Source: Chelonoidis abingdonii
Lineage: Eukaryota; Chordata; Testudines; Testudinidae
DNA length: 64,000 nt
Assembly: GCF_003597395.2 (NCBI RefSeq)
Contig: NC_133778.1
Span: forward strand, 24,737,946 to 24,801,945
Direction: 5' to 3'
Under the pieces are notes generated by a model. It ran no database searches. It had not been told where the DNA came from and saw nothing but the letters and a program-made list of their open reading frames with translations. Position 1 is the first letter of the stretch; every line of letters begins with the position of its first letter. Positions 35,412 through 47,787 of the stretch are shown here, piece after piece. Position numbers and translations under genes: made by a program.

Positions 35412-36566
35412 AAACTACCCATCAATAGTTTAAAATAAAGAGGAAGAGCAAAGGCAAAATGTGCCTTGTCCTGTAACTAGAATTTAAAGTTTTGGATGAT
35501 GCCTGAAATGAGTGAGAGTGGGAATAGGAAACATTAGTCCACTGGGACAGTGTTAACATAGGCAAAAATTTTTATAATCAGTTATATGTATTGTGTTGCA
35601 ATGAGTTTAACATGAGGTAGCCATCTCAAAATCCTAGGGTAGAGAAGGCAAGTGGTGCTTTTACCTTGATGTCTCTGGTTGAAGTAAATGTTAGCCCCCA
35701 ACTAATGGTTCACTTTGACCAGCCACATCAAGGTAAAACTACCATTGCATCAAAATTGCCTTGGATGCCCAAGTATTTTACAAGATAGTATTCTTATGTT
35801 AGCTAAGTCATTTCAAGGAACACTCCTTTAAGCCTTATGTGAAGACACGTGCAAAGTTTCAAACAGCAGCTCAGCGAACTAGCTACATGATTCCCAGTTG
35901 TGTTAATGAATCACATGAATAAATCCTGCACCACCCTTTAAAAATTTAAGAGTTGGGGTCGTAGAGTTGTTCTTCATCAGCAAAATCTGAGTTTTAGAAT
36001 TCCATATCAAAACAACAGTGGGTGGGGTAGGAGATGAATACAACCTTTGTTCGTGAAAGCCAGCCAATGTTGTCAATGGAGTATTATCCCCATAAAAAGC
36101 TGATGTTTAAAGCCTGTTGGCAAAATTCATCCTCTCTGTGCCTGCTGGAGCCAGGAACTGTTTCATATTTTTTCTGAGTTTTTCTTAATACCTTCCCAGT
36201 GACACTTGAGTAGCAGTCACAAGAATAACTGAAATTTTCATGTGTCATATCTACTTTGCTAGGGTTAATGGAGAACTTAACAAAAATGTACAGGGTTGAT
36301 TGGACTTTTTATACATAAGGCACAAGACAGAAAAAAAAATCATGAGACAGTCAAAACTGCTTGATAGTACTATAAAATTTCATGGTTACTCTGCTACACC
36401 TGATTAGGTTGTTGCACATTTTGGCATCTGAGCCAATATTAAACAGCTCGCAGCCTTTGTACTGTATATAGGAGAGATTCAAAAATGCTTGCATTTAGAG
36501 TCTGTCTCATGTTATATTTTAATAATTTCTGCAAGCTGTATGAAAACATTCAAAAATCTCTCTTAG

Positions 36567-36659
36567 GTAAACCAGCCTCAGCAAGCGCTAAGTGACCCTC
36601 ACAGTGAAGAAATATACCATATGGGGGCTCCTATGCCACAAAACCTGCCTGGATCTTGA
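36567..36659 (+). CDS. candidate terminal exon (weak), unidentified
   Basis: 'aaaatctctcttag' is followed by a phase-0 frame VNQPQQALSDPHSEEIYHMG + APMPQNLPGS and TGA (36657-36659), with an in-frame stop immediately upstream overlapping the acceptor. A good donor-like site (aag|gtaatt at 36668) follows the stop. The region carries no recognisable repeat. It is compatible with the 30-residue tail of a protein, but no family is recognised. Confidence 0.22.
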   Translation, partial: VNQPQQALSDPHSEEIYHMGAPMPQNLPGS

Positions 36660-36922
36660 AACAGAAGGTAATTTTTTTCTGTAGGACTTGAAATTAAAAT
36701 TAAACCAAACCAAAGTGTGCTCTCCTCCACCTTGGATAATATATTTTTTTAAGTTGCTGTATGATCTGCTTTATGCTACAACACCAACCAGATTCAATAC
36801 TTGTCTTCCAATGGCTACTGCCTGGGGGCTTGGAATACTCATGACATTTACATGCAGGAACCACAAGCTAAAGTAGATGGCTTATGAATAATTAAACACA
36901 AACATCTGCTCCCTTTTGTCAG

Positions 36923-37003
36923 ATGGAGACAGACAGCATCCTCTCAAAATTTGCTGATCGGTCTTATCACACTGACTTCACTTCTATGAGATACAGATTT
37001 CAG
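36923..37003 (+). CDS. candidate internal exon, best of the cluster, unidentified
   Basis: A strong acceptor (ctgctcccttttgtcag) and a CAG|gtgaaa donor bound 81 bases that translate in phase 0 without a stop: METDSILSKFADRSYHTDFT + SMRYRFQ. An exact multiple of three, symmetric phase 0 and a repeat-free location favour a genuine exon. The S-Y-x-x-D-F motif loosely recalls the S-E-Y-x-x-D-Y in the candidate at 32975 and short motifs of microtubule-associated axonemal proteins. That link is inference. It could equally be a chance open interval. Confidence 0.35.
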
Positions 37004-37530
37004 GTGAAAGATTGGGGACTAGTTGTAGTTTGTTGTTGTGAAATGGAGAAATCATTCCTTATACTTACAATTCTTTCCCTTCTCTATGTGCTATATCTGA
37101 GGTCTCCCTTTCAGTCAGAGGTCCTTAAAATACCTCAGCTGCCAAGGCCCAAATGTGGAACAAAATATATGACAGACAACCAAAATTAGGGAAATTATTT
37201 ATGTGAGAAACTAATAATGTTGTAGGACTTCCTTCCTTTAGTGTAAATAATTCTTTCTATGATTCCTTGTTCCTGTTGTAAATCATTTTCAACAATCAAA
37301 GTGAGGGAACTCTACATTTGTGTGGAAAGTAGGTGACTTTGTGACTAAAATGAGTGATGCCTCTCTACATGAGGGGCACTTAAGAGACAGGTTAGAAATG
37401 GTTTTGTAGTTGACATCAATGCCGTCATTGGCTAATGCACCACGTGATCATAATCCTTTAAATCATTAGTAAAACAATGTAAACGTCTATGGCCAAAATG
37501 CCTGATCTGTGTAGGCAAGAAAAGAGTCAT

Positions 37531-37703
37531 GGCATAAATTTTCAGAAGGGACTAGTGACTTTGGGGACTCAGCTTTAAACACCTTAGAGAGGCCTGACTG
37601 TCAGAGGGTAAGTGCTCAGTATGTTCTGGAAATTCGGACCCTTTAAAAGTATTCAAAAACAGGTACCCAAAAATCAGCTTAGTCACGTTTGAAAATTTAG
37701 GCC
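37531..37703. repeat. long palindromic MITE-like repeat
   Basis: Left 'ggcataaattttcagaaggg' pairs with right 'gtttgaaaatttaggcc'. Inside, 'gactttggggactcagcttt...ccttagag' pairs with 'ctttaaaagt...acccaaaaatcagcttagtcac'. About 170 bp with diverged arms, same superfamily as the element at 23517. Confidence 0.7.
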
Positions 37704-37974
37704 ATGCATGTACGTCTTCCAGCAAGAAGAACTCATTGATTGAAAAGGGGACTGAATTAGCAACTTAGTCATAGTTTATAGTAGACACAGTTTAAAAAAT
37801 TGGGAGCAAATGTAGCTACTCAAAGAAAACAGATAAAAGTAAAAAAGAAGAATGGTCTGACGTAAGTGTTGTTCAAAATAACTTGGTAGAGTTAGTTTGA
37901 AATATCTGTGGGCTAGTAACCTTTGGTGTGCACACTACGGTTTGGGGAATTAGGGTTTATGTTGCAGGATGATT

Positions 37975-38135
37975 CATCCTTCAGACGGTGTGAAAATTCA
38001 TTTCATTTGTCAGAATTTTTTCATCAAAACAATTTGACAAAAATCAACATGCAAAAATATATTTTGATATCCCTGAAACTGCAGTTTTTTGCCAAAGTAG
38101 TTTTTTTTTTTTTTAAAACGAAGAGTCACCCAGCT
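37975..38135. repeat. AT-rich interspersed repeat
   Basis: 'gtcagaattttttcatcaaaac', 'aaaaatcaacatgcaaaaat' and a T15 run, ending 'gagtcacccagctctac', resemble an AT-rich repeat family also echoed at 33200 and 18880-19160. The boundaries are uncertain. Confidence 0.35.
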
Positions 38136-38199
38136 CTACTCGAGAGCACTTTCTCTAACTTAATGATGAATGTAGGGTCCATCTGCCTCTGATATGGGG

Positions 38200-41100
38200 T
38201 TCCGTCAGGCCATATGTCTGCCTCCATATTGAACTTTGTCAAACCTATTATGACAGAGTCTGGGACACTCCAGACCCCACAGTGCCCAGAACTGTGTAAG
38301 AATCTGTGTGCTTTGGTGTTGAGAGTGCCCTGACTGGATTACAGTAATGCGCACACAATTCAGTGGTGGAGAGGTCTGTGTGTGGAGGGAGAGACAAGTA
38401 GGAGAATTACTCAGCACATGGGTGGCCAACATGTTGACACCAATGCTCAGTAGTGTACCAGCTAGGTTTCTCCAAGGCAGAGAAGGTGGAGGAACAGGTG
38501 AAGGAATCCACTGTAGGTGGGGTGTCAGCTTGTGAGGCAGCCGGTTGATTTAGGGTTTTTTATTTTTGACTATAACTAAAAAAAATTGTGGAGAACCCAC
38601 CAACTTAAGCATTTCTGGCTGTCATGGATAAAAGCTAGAAGTTCACTCCTGGAACTGACAGCATCTGCTCTGGACATTGTTATAGCAAAGATTGTTGCTG
38701 CCAGTTCCTTATACTGTAGTGGTGTCCTATTTAGACTGGCAATTCAAGAAGAAAATGGCTGCTGAACCTTTGCTGGACAATTGAAGTGCAAATTGTGGTT
38801 GCCTTACAAATCACAAACAATGATCAGAGCTGGAATATTAGGATTGAGGATCTTCATTCTTCATGAATCAAATGCTAATGTGGATGGACAATTTCACCAA
38901 ATTAAAATTTTTGTGTAGGAAAATGAGGCCCAGGATGTCTAAGGACTCACTTCAAATGTACTACCAAATGGCCTACCATAACAAATTTAAATGATAGAAA
39001 ATGACACTGTGTTGCTGTGAGACACTATTAACTTCTATTGACTATTAAGTCTAGTTTAAAAATCTATACCATTTGATTAATAACATGAATTCATATCGAT
39101 CATTGATACAAAACTGGTTGTGGTAATAAAACGGAAATAATGATCAATGTCTGATAGCCATTATTTAAAAGCACTGGGAAGCCAGTGTAAAAGACAATAA
39201 ATGTACTGCAAAAAAAATGAGATTAAATGCCAAAAATTAAACGGAGGCAATATCCCAAATTTAAAATACTGAAATCAGATAGGCCATTAGGACAGTCCTG
39301 TAAAACTGAGGTACATTCCTTTGTATAGCGTCCTAATTCACCTTTTACCCACACCCACCAACTGCCACTGCTGGAACTGTGGAATTACTTCCTTCTCCTA
39401 GCTCTATTGGCATACAGCAATGCTTTGCTGCATTAGGTCTTCTCTTGTTAATGTAACAAAGTAATCAGAGAGATCACAAGGGCATCATCTAAAAAAACAT
39501 GGTCACCTTCCAACTCAGCAGCAGCAGCACACAGTCCTATATGAAAGTAGCGAGCTTGTTACCTATGCCAGTATTCACCCTCTGGGAGCAATCTCATGTT
39601 TGCAGTGACAATTGCTATTTGAATATGCTATTTTTAGAAAGTACAACAGATTAATGAAATAATTACATAGATCATTCAAAGATTTTTAAACGATCTGTTC
39701 TTGGCTTCAATTTAATGCAACAAATTGCATAACGGCTAATTTACCTATGTGTTGTAGGACTGGCTATTAATTCAGATACTTCCCAATGACTCCTATTCAG
39801 AATAACATTTGTTCCATAATTTTCTGTTCCATAGTTTTTCTTCTCCCAGGATTTTACAGGAAAAGCCTAATGTTTAGCTCCCATTCTTGATTTGTTAGGT
39901 CAGCCCTTTTGGACACAAATATGTATCTGTCTGCCTATCTTCTCTGATTCTCTAACACTACCTGGCTTACTTGCTTTATACATAGAAGAAGAGAGAGTAG
40001 ACATTACATACAGTTTTTAGCTAGGAAGCTTAGTCAGAAAGTCACTTCAGAGTTAATGCTGGTATATTGCCCCAAGAGACAATATGTCCTATGCTAGTAG
40101 GTCTTTTTTCTCCTTCATAGGAACAATAATTACCTGTTGCTTGATTACTCACTGCTGTTAATAATGTGAAGAATCAGCCACCAGGCAATATAGGGGTGTT
40201 TAGCACCCACAAACAAAGAAGTAATTTTACTGCCTACATCCAGGAACAGAGTTTTGTGGCAGCAGGATCTGATCCAGTGGTATAAAATTGTGGGTTTCTC
40301 AGAAATGTTGTTAGTGGGCTACTGATGGGCTCCTCTTCATAGAGATGCTGCTGTTGAAGAAAATGGAAAAACATTCCATTGACTTCCTGTTGTTAGGATG
40401 CCATTTGAGAAGAAGGTTGGAGCATTTGTCATTGTCCTCACTTTACTAGATTTGCTCTTGCCTGAAGATTTCTTCCCTGACAAGAAGTTTTGCTGCTGGG
40501 CAAAAAAAAAAAAGTCACTGATTTCTATAGCAATGGAATTCCAGTACAGGAAAAGCTCCTCCTATTCCACGATTCATCCATGAAAATGATGTCATGTCTC
40601 TCACCACATACATATAATTAAAACTCAGCTAGTCACTGTCTTATTCCAGGGAAGAGAAATCTTATATTAATAGCATCACATGGACCTGAAGTCCTCAGAC
40701 CTTATAATGATTTGTTAGTCTGTGTTTCTTCACATACAAACGTCTGATGTTTAGTTTCCCAGCCACTATATTACTTTGAATTTAAAGACAAAAAAATTAA
40801 AATGTTATAATCAGGGCTGTTTGCTTTAAAGAAAAGAACAAAAGTTTCAAAAACAAAAAGAGGAGGTATATTTAGAAGGAATTCACAGAGGAAAATAATA
40901 TTTTACCACTTGGTGTCACTCTTAACCCATGTTTGGGTCAACTCAGAACTGTTTCTATGACAGCAGGAACTTTGTCGGTAATCAAGAAAACTGTCAGACT
41001 GGGGAGGATTTCACCAGCCTTATTTTGGAAACAAAATTCAGATGTTCTAGGATTCAAATAGACTGACCTAGCCATTCTCCAGAGGATGGATGTGTACAGA

Positions 41101-44100
41101 TATGTTCTGTAAAGAGCATGCAGCCTCTGAGATAAAGAGAACTACCATTTATAATCTCTTACACTGTAGCTTGCAAAACTTGAGCCATTAGACACAATTG
41201 TTTGATTTGTTCCTGTCTCATCTAATTCATAACATATACTGTAAGTAGAAGCCCTCAGTACCTAACTTAGTGTATTGATACAAATGTAAATTAATTCATA
41301 GAAAATTCTGCCATATAAAATCTGTGCCAGACAATTGAATCGCTGGATAGTGATGCATTATTTACTTTTTTTTTTTTAAAGAAACTTCAGCCTGTCAGAA
41401 ACCAGCTGATTTGATAAAAATAATGTATATTTTAAAGAAAATTTATTTCACACGTAAGCCAGTCTCTGAATCACACAATCTTATAGGACATATCATTTAT
41501 ACAGTCAAAATGCAGCATGGGAAAGATGATACTGTAGTCTGACTGCCTTATTTTCTTATATTGTCCTTTAAACCTTGGGTCCAGTTTCCGCTCTAGGTTA
41601 CACTAGTGTAAACCTGGAGTTATTCCAATGAAGTCATAGTCAGCAGCATAGGTTTAGACAGGAATCTGTACAGGATTGAGGGAGGAACAATGCTGCAGAG
41701 AACAACCATTCCCTAACCTTGCTTTCTCTGCCCATGGAACCTGTTCATCTGCCCCCTACTCTCCAGCAGGGAGTTCATGCTGGCACTTTCCCTTCCATAC
41801 TCCTCAGTATGGATGTGCTGATATTTGCTACCTTGTCCATGGAGAAATAATGAGTTGAATATGGCCCTATCAAACTAACTCTTTAGCATTCTGATTCTCC
41901 AGAAGACTAACTGCTTGACTGGCAACCAGCAGAGTACTCCCAGGCATTTAGAACGAGCTACGCTTAAGACAGTAAAAGTGTTTATTTTAGTGTTAAAGAC
42001 GCACATCTGTCTATATTGCAACAACAACACTACAAGAAGCAAGTCTGCAGCATATTTATGTCAACTCCCACAACACAGTGCACCTGTGAAAGAGGGAAGT
42101 GCCCGCTCATGTTAGCCTATTAGCAGCTATGCTAATTAATTGTGGAAAAGTGACTCTAGGTTCTCACTCTGGTGGCTCAGTCATAAAAACCATACAGTCA
42201 AAACCCTGATTTGCACCCAGGAGCCTACCACAGAAAACAAAAGAAATCTCAGGGGAACAAATCTTCATTGGATCGCCTCACAGAATCTTTGATGATTCCT
42301 TTCTGATTGTTCTGTCAAAGGATGGGTGGGGTGGAGGATTACCCCACTCCCTATAGAACTACCGGGCCATAAAACCCCACAGATCTCCTGTGACACACCA
42401 GACACCTCCATCTTTTAGTAGTTCAACCATCACAAGTTAAGGCTCTCAATCCACAATCATCTTCATGCAGGCAAAGGAGCCTGCCTATACAGAGATCTCT
42501 GCAAGATTGAGGGATGGCCCAGCAGTCATCTGAATTTTGCCTGTGGTGTTCTACACGTACAGTGTAGAACTCACTCTTTGTCAACATTCTGGACATCTGC
42601 CTCAGCCACGCCATTTCAAACATATACTTAAAAATGCTCTTTTTTCAAAACTCTTTAGTTCAGAGACACTTCACTATAGATTGCGGTAGAAGAGTCAACT
42701 CACTACTGGTGCGCTTCCTCATGGCAAGGCACAGCATAACATGTAAGTCTCATCTCTGGTGGTCCCTGTTAATAGCCACTCCAGCTGTGCAATGGACTGT
42801 GTCTTCTCCTGATTCAGCCCTCCAGCTGAGTCACTTTATAGTTTTACCCCTTCTGGGGTACCAGAGAGTCAACAAACAAAAGTTAAATGACCTCACAGAC
42901 TCACTAATCCTTCTACCTCTAGTCACTGGGGTCTTCACACCACCTATCTCAGTGGGCCTGTAGGAAAACCTAATTCCTCCCTCTCCTCTGGGTTTCAACC
43001 CAGGAACCCTGTAGTAAGCAAACAAGGTCTGTCTATTCAGAAACCATCCCCCCTCCCTCTCCAACTTTTTGCCTAGGTTTCTTCCTATCTCAGTCTGTCT
43101 GCAGATCTTCCCCACAGACTCTTCCTGGACTCACTAGGTACCTATATTCTTGTGCCACTCCATGACCTCTCTGTCTTTCTAGGCACCAATGTCTCAAGGT
43201 TCATCCTTCTTCCAGAGCAGGGGCTCACAGGGGTCTTTCCTGAAGCTCTCTCTAGCAAACACAAAGTGGAAATATATATTTAAGCCACTTCTACCCCCCA
43301 CCCCCATACTTGACCATTCATCCCTCTTAAGTTTCTCCTATGCTCCATTCCTTAGTTAAATGCTGACTCCTAGGGCTGCCTTCACTAAAGCCTTGCTTCC
43401 ATGTTGAGACCCATTACAGGAGATAAGCCTGCTGCAATAGCTTTCTCATTCCACCAGACTCCTGTCAGGCTACCTCGCCCCCCCTCCCCCAAAGGGAACT
43501 TCCAACAGTACACGCCCTCTCTCTTTTTGTAGACTGCCCTGATCCTTTCCCAGTGGTGTCCAATAATTGCAATTAAGCTACTCAGCAAGGATCAGCTGGG
43601 GAAATAGCTGCTGCATCACAGGGGAAGCTGAGAACACCCCCCCAAAGTAGAACCTCAGAGCTATGAACACCAGAATTACCAACTGACTAGTCAACCACAT
43701 ATCTCATTTGGAATCAGAAGTACGCAATCAGGAAGCAGCAGAGGCAAAACAAACAAACAAAAAACCCAGTACAGTCAGAGCCATGTGCAGAAATTTAACT
43801 TTGACCCCTCCTCCCTCGCCCCAGCTCCTGCAAGAGCTCACTCTTCCCTCCCACCCACCTCCACAGCCCTGGGGCTGGGAGGAGTTCTGTGCCTCTGATG
43901 ATTATTGGGAGAGCCAGTACCCCTACTTGCTCCTCCCCCCGTTGTGCATGCCCCTGAGTACAGTTCTGTGTTAAATATAAACTACTAATAAAATAAAGGG
44001 AAAGTTTTTTTTTTTAAAAAGATTTGACTAGGTAAGGAAACTTTCTGTGCTTGTTTCATTTAAATTAAAGATAGTCAAAAAGCTGCATTTTTCATCTGCA

Positions 44101-44220
44101 TACATAGTAAAGTTTCAAATCTGCATTAAATCAATGTTCAGTTGTAAACTTTTGAAAGAACAACCATAATGTTTTGTTCAGCATTTCAAACATTCTTTCC
44201 CTAAGTGTTTGAACTCTGAG
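38200..44220. other. long stretch without a recognised gene
   Basis: 38200-38560 and 42150-43640 are GC- or CT-richer and may be eroded LTRs. In 42150-43640, 'aaatatatatttaagcc' could be a TATA region, but no TG...CA ends with TSD were found. 39560-39760 is AT-rich, low-CpG and repeat-free. A run of 12 A at 40502 and short poly-T runs also occur. No frame has convincing splice context. Confidence 0.35.
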
Positions 44221-44227
44221 GTTCTAC

Positions 44228-44600
44228 TATATAGGAACTGCCATACTGGGTCAGATCCAAGGTCCATCTAGTCTAGTGTACTGTCTCTGACAGTGGCCAG
44301 AACCAGACACTTCAGAGAAAGATGCAAGAACCCCACAGCAGGCAAATGTGGCATAACCTACCCCCAGTTAAAGTCTCATCCTAATCTCTTATAGTTTGAG
44401 TTTGGTTTAAATACTGAAGCATGCTTCCCTGCCCCGCTCCACATTTTTTAAAATTAAGTCATATAACTTTGAACATTATTTTTATTCATATAAATGTCCA
44501 ATCCCTCTTTGAATTTAAATACATTTTTGGCTTAAATTATATATTGTGGCAATGAGATCCACAGTCTAATTACACCTTGTGTACTATTAATCAATTGCAT
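44228..44600 (-). mobile_element. old CR1 LINE 3' end, antisense
   Basis: 'ataggaactgccatactgggtc', 'ggtccatctagtctagtg', 'tgtctctgacagtggccagaacc', 'gatgcaagaaccccacag' and 'ttattcatataaatgtccaatcc', ending near 'gagatccacagtctaattacacc'. The 3' terminus is on the left. The subfamily is older than the copies at 35 and 58 kb, judging from substitutions and small deletions. Confidence 0.85.
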
Positions 44601-47600
44601 CTATTTCATTGGGGTGGTTATTTTTCAGTTAAACCTTTTATTACACAAGTTGCAGTAAGAATGAAAAAGCTTGATAAGAAATAGTTTTGGAGTATAAAAT
44701 AGTCCTGGATTAAAGTAGAATCTCAACTCTTCAGGCTAGATATTGCCATTAGGCACTGTCCTGAGGAAAGGGTATTATGGAAACTGCACCACCAAGTGTA
44801 GGCCTGACAGGTATTGTGCCTCACACACACTCCTATGAGCTTCATTTCCCTCCCTGATTCTCTCTTGTTTCAGGAGAAAGGTAGCAGTTTGCTGCAGGCC
44901 TCTACTTAGATCCAGGTAGCACTCAAGGGATAAATTCTCACCCCCCCTCTGGGCGTGTCATCTAAGCCATAATCTGGTCCATCTAATTTTTTTTTAATCA
45001 ACTGCTAAAGTATGTGATACATTTAACTTCTTGGGCCACATTTTGAATCTTTGGTAGTTGCAGTTGGTAAACTTTTTAATTGTTGTCTTTTTTTTTATTG
45101 TATTGTCAATTTGTACGTCTCAGATTGCTTCGTTATATTCAATGCAATTTCTTTCACTGAATTTCTCCCCCATATAATACAGAAAGTTTATTAAAGAGAC
45201 AGTAAGCTGAAGGATGTTACTGAAGGTATAGGCTAAAAGGAACAGTACATAATTGGTAGAAAACCATTAATTGATGTGCAGCACACGATGATGATTCTGA
45301 GGGCAATATTTTCACATTTTACAAAGCATTTTTTTTTTGCTCTCAGTGTAATTATATTAATAGTCAGCTGGCTGGAGTAGTTTATATCTGCTATTCACTA
45401 CCCCTGCGTAGTCTATTAACTGCCTTAGCCCTGATAACATCAGCAGTGCTGCAATTGTTAATTGCTTTGTATGCTTCAACCAACCAAACACTGCATGAGT
45501 AACTTTAAAACAAAGCAAGAGAATAAGATTTATCACAGGGATGAAACTGCAGAGAGACCTTACCTATTAGATATTGTCAACCATTTGCAGAAGAAATATG
45601 GATTGATAAAAGCTATTAAAAACTTGAATTAATGCATATTTTATGGACTCTACAACATTAAGGGGAAGATTAAACTTAAAGGTGCCCATTTCAGGTTCAC
45701 ACAGCAGTTTATGATTTTATTTTCATCCCTTGAAGTAACATGGGTGTAATGCCAGCAGACCAATTATGTTACAGGGATGAACCATCTACAGTAGTTTTGC
45801 AATCAAGAAACTATTGTCTGAAAACCTTCCTGGTGTTTAAAATGCAAAATTACACAGACATATGCTTTTTCTCTGTCTCTGAAATGCACTGTTTTGACAT
45901 TGCACATATGCACTCTGAAGTAAACTACCTTTCATCTTCTCCTAATGTTTTGTAAAATAGTATATCTCAAGCTCTGTGGTATATTAAGGGCTTTCCAGTA
46001 AAATAACCTGACAATATAAATAACCCAAAGTCACAGGATCTGCTATTATAATCAAACTGTAGATGAATTCAGTGAACATGCAATTCTTAGAGACTGATCC
46101 AAAACCCACTGAAGTCAATGGAAAGAGTCCCATTGAATTCAGGGATTTTTGCATCTGGCTCATACTATATATGTATATGTAGATGAGAACATAGCTTTTA
46201 TCTCAAAAAAGTGCTTGCAAATTCATATACTTGGGTCCTACTCCTGGGTTGCTGATCTGAGTTCTGACTCCAGACAAGTCTTCTGGCAGCCTTGAACACG
46301 TTCTTTTGCGGGGAAGGAGTGGGAAGCAGGCACCCACTGGAAGTTACCTTGCACCCACTTGCTGTTGTCACAACTTTCCTTCTGGGAGACTTTCTATTGT
46401 GACCTGGATTACAGGGCCAAGAGGCATCATAAGCCAAGGGCTACTTTCCGCCCATTGTTTGGTAGGTCTCAATCCAATTTCCTAGTAAAAAGGTAAACAC
46501 TTTGGAAAAAACAAGACAATTGGGACTAATATTATTGGCAGACTCAGCAGAGAAATAAAGATTAGAATAGGCATGGAAAATGAACTTCCCATTCATGCCT
46601 AGTTGGCAGGACAATGTCAGAATGCTGCCCATCTTGTACTTATTCTGTGAGTGGAGGATTTCTGTCTCTAAAAATATAAATCTGGCAGCTTCTATTGCCA
46701 TTGAAATACCTTGGGACATATCAATCAAATTAGATTTATGTGCAATATATGGCAGATAGTGACTCCAATTCTTTGTTTTGACTTTGAGCTCAGACTCTAG
46801 CATTTATCTGACTTTTAATGAGCATGTACTTTTGCAATTTCATTGTTCCAGTCAAGTCCATTCTTGACTTGCTCCCAACTTTTAAAAAATTCATCATGAC
46901 TCATCAGATAATGGTACACTTTAGCAGGTAGGTTGAGTAACGGCTCCTATTGTTGGGACATAAAGTATGTTGCGATTACTCTTAGTTAGCAAGGGCTAGT
47001 GTGGTGTAGCTTTTTTTGTCATTAGGGACACCATGAACTTTTCATCATCTAGTTTGCAAAAATGTTTCTTAATTTTAGTTTTAAAAGGGTTAGATTTTAG
47101 AGCCATGACAATTTCTGATAAAATATTTTTCCTTTGGCAACAAATTTCAGGCTGGACTGTGCAGTAAAGTGCACTTTTTTTTGTTGGAGACAAGGAGGTA
47201 TGTAGGGGCCTTGCAGCGGGGGACATCTAGGAACAAATTTTAGTGGAATCAGTCAAAGTTCCTCCTTGGGCTTTTGGAAGTACACACTGCAGTAGAACAG
47301 ATGCCACTCTTTAAAATGGATGTTCATTTCTGTGCATGGCAGCTCTGTTGTCCAGCGTGGATAAGGATATGGTCAGGGTCTCAATGAGGCTTCCAGAATC
47401 ATTATCAGAGGTTTTCATTAACTTCATTGGTTAAAGCTCTAAACATCTGAGTCATTGGACCCAAATTTGTATATGGTCACTTTTTCCAAGTACTGTTTTG
47501 GCTTTGTTTTATAAATAGCTATTTTATAACGTCTTCTGTTAATTGTAAATAATGCTTTTCTTGATTTTTTTTGTGATTGAAGACAGATTTACAAAAGCAG

Positions 47601-47787
47601 TTATCTCTGCCATTTTAGATCAATGTTGAGTTCATCCCCACCTTCTCTTTAGTACTCCTATTTCATTGGATATATTTGTAAAGAGTTCCTCTTATTCCCA
47701 GTGACAGATTGCAGAGGTGCTATTAGGTCTCTGGTGCACAAAGGTCTAACCTCAGATTAGAGAATGGACTATAAAGACTATCTACAG
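44601..47787. other. no gene assigned
   Basis: Repeat-poor AT-rich sequence, notably 45380-45660. A 120-codon minus-strand frame at 46441-46803 is the longest here outside skewed or repeat DNA. It has no recognisable domain. Confidence 0.35.
46091..46160. repeat. short palindromic repeat ('ctgatccaaaaccc' type)
   Basis: 'actgatccaaaacccactgaag' and 'ttgaattcagggatttttgcatc' surround 'tcaatggaaagagtcccattga', a hairpin typical of this short repeat family. Confidence 0.65.

Noticed and set aside
36661..36680. Splicing of the 36567 candidate into the 36923 candidate
   Set aside because: Joining at the gtaatt donor puts the second interval out of its open frame, and a TGA precedes the donor. 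The two cannot be consecutive coding exons as written.
42150..43640. A full endogenous retrovirus
   Set aside because: CT-rich with a TATA-like stretch, but no paired LTRs, no primer-binding site and no recognisable gag, pol or env frames.
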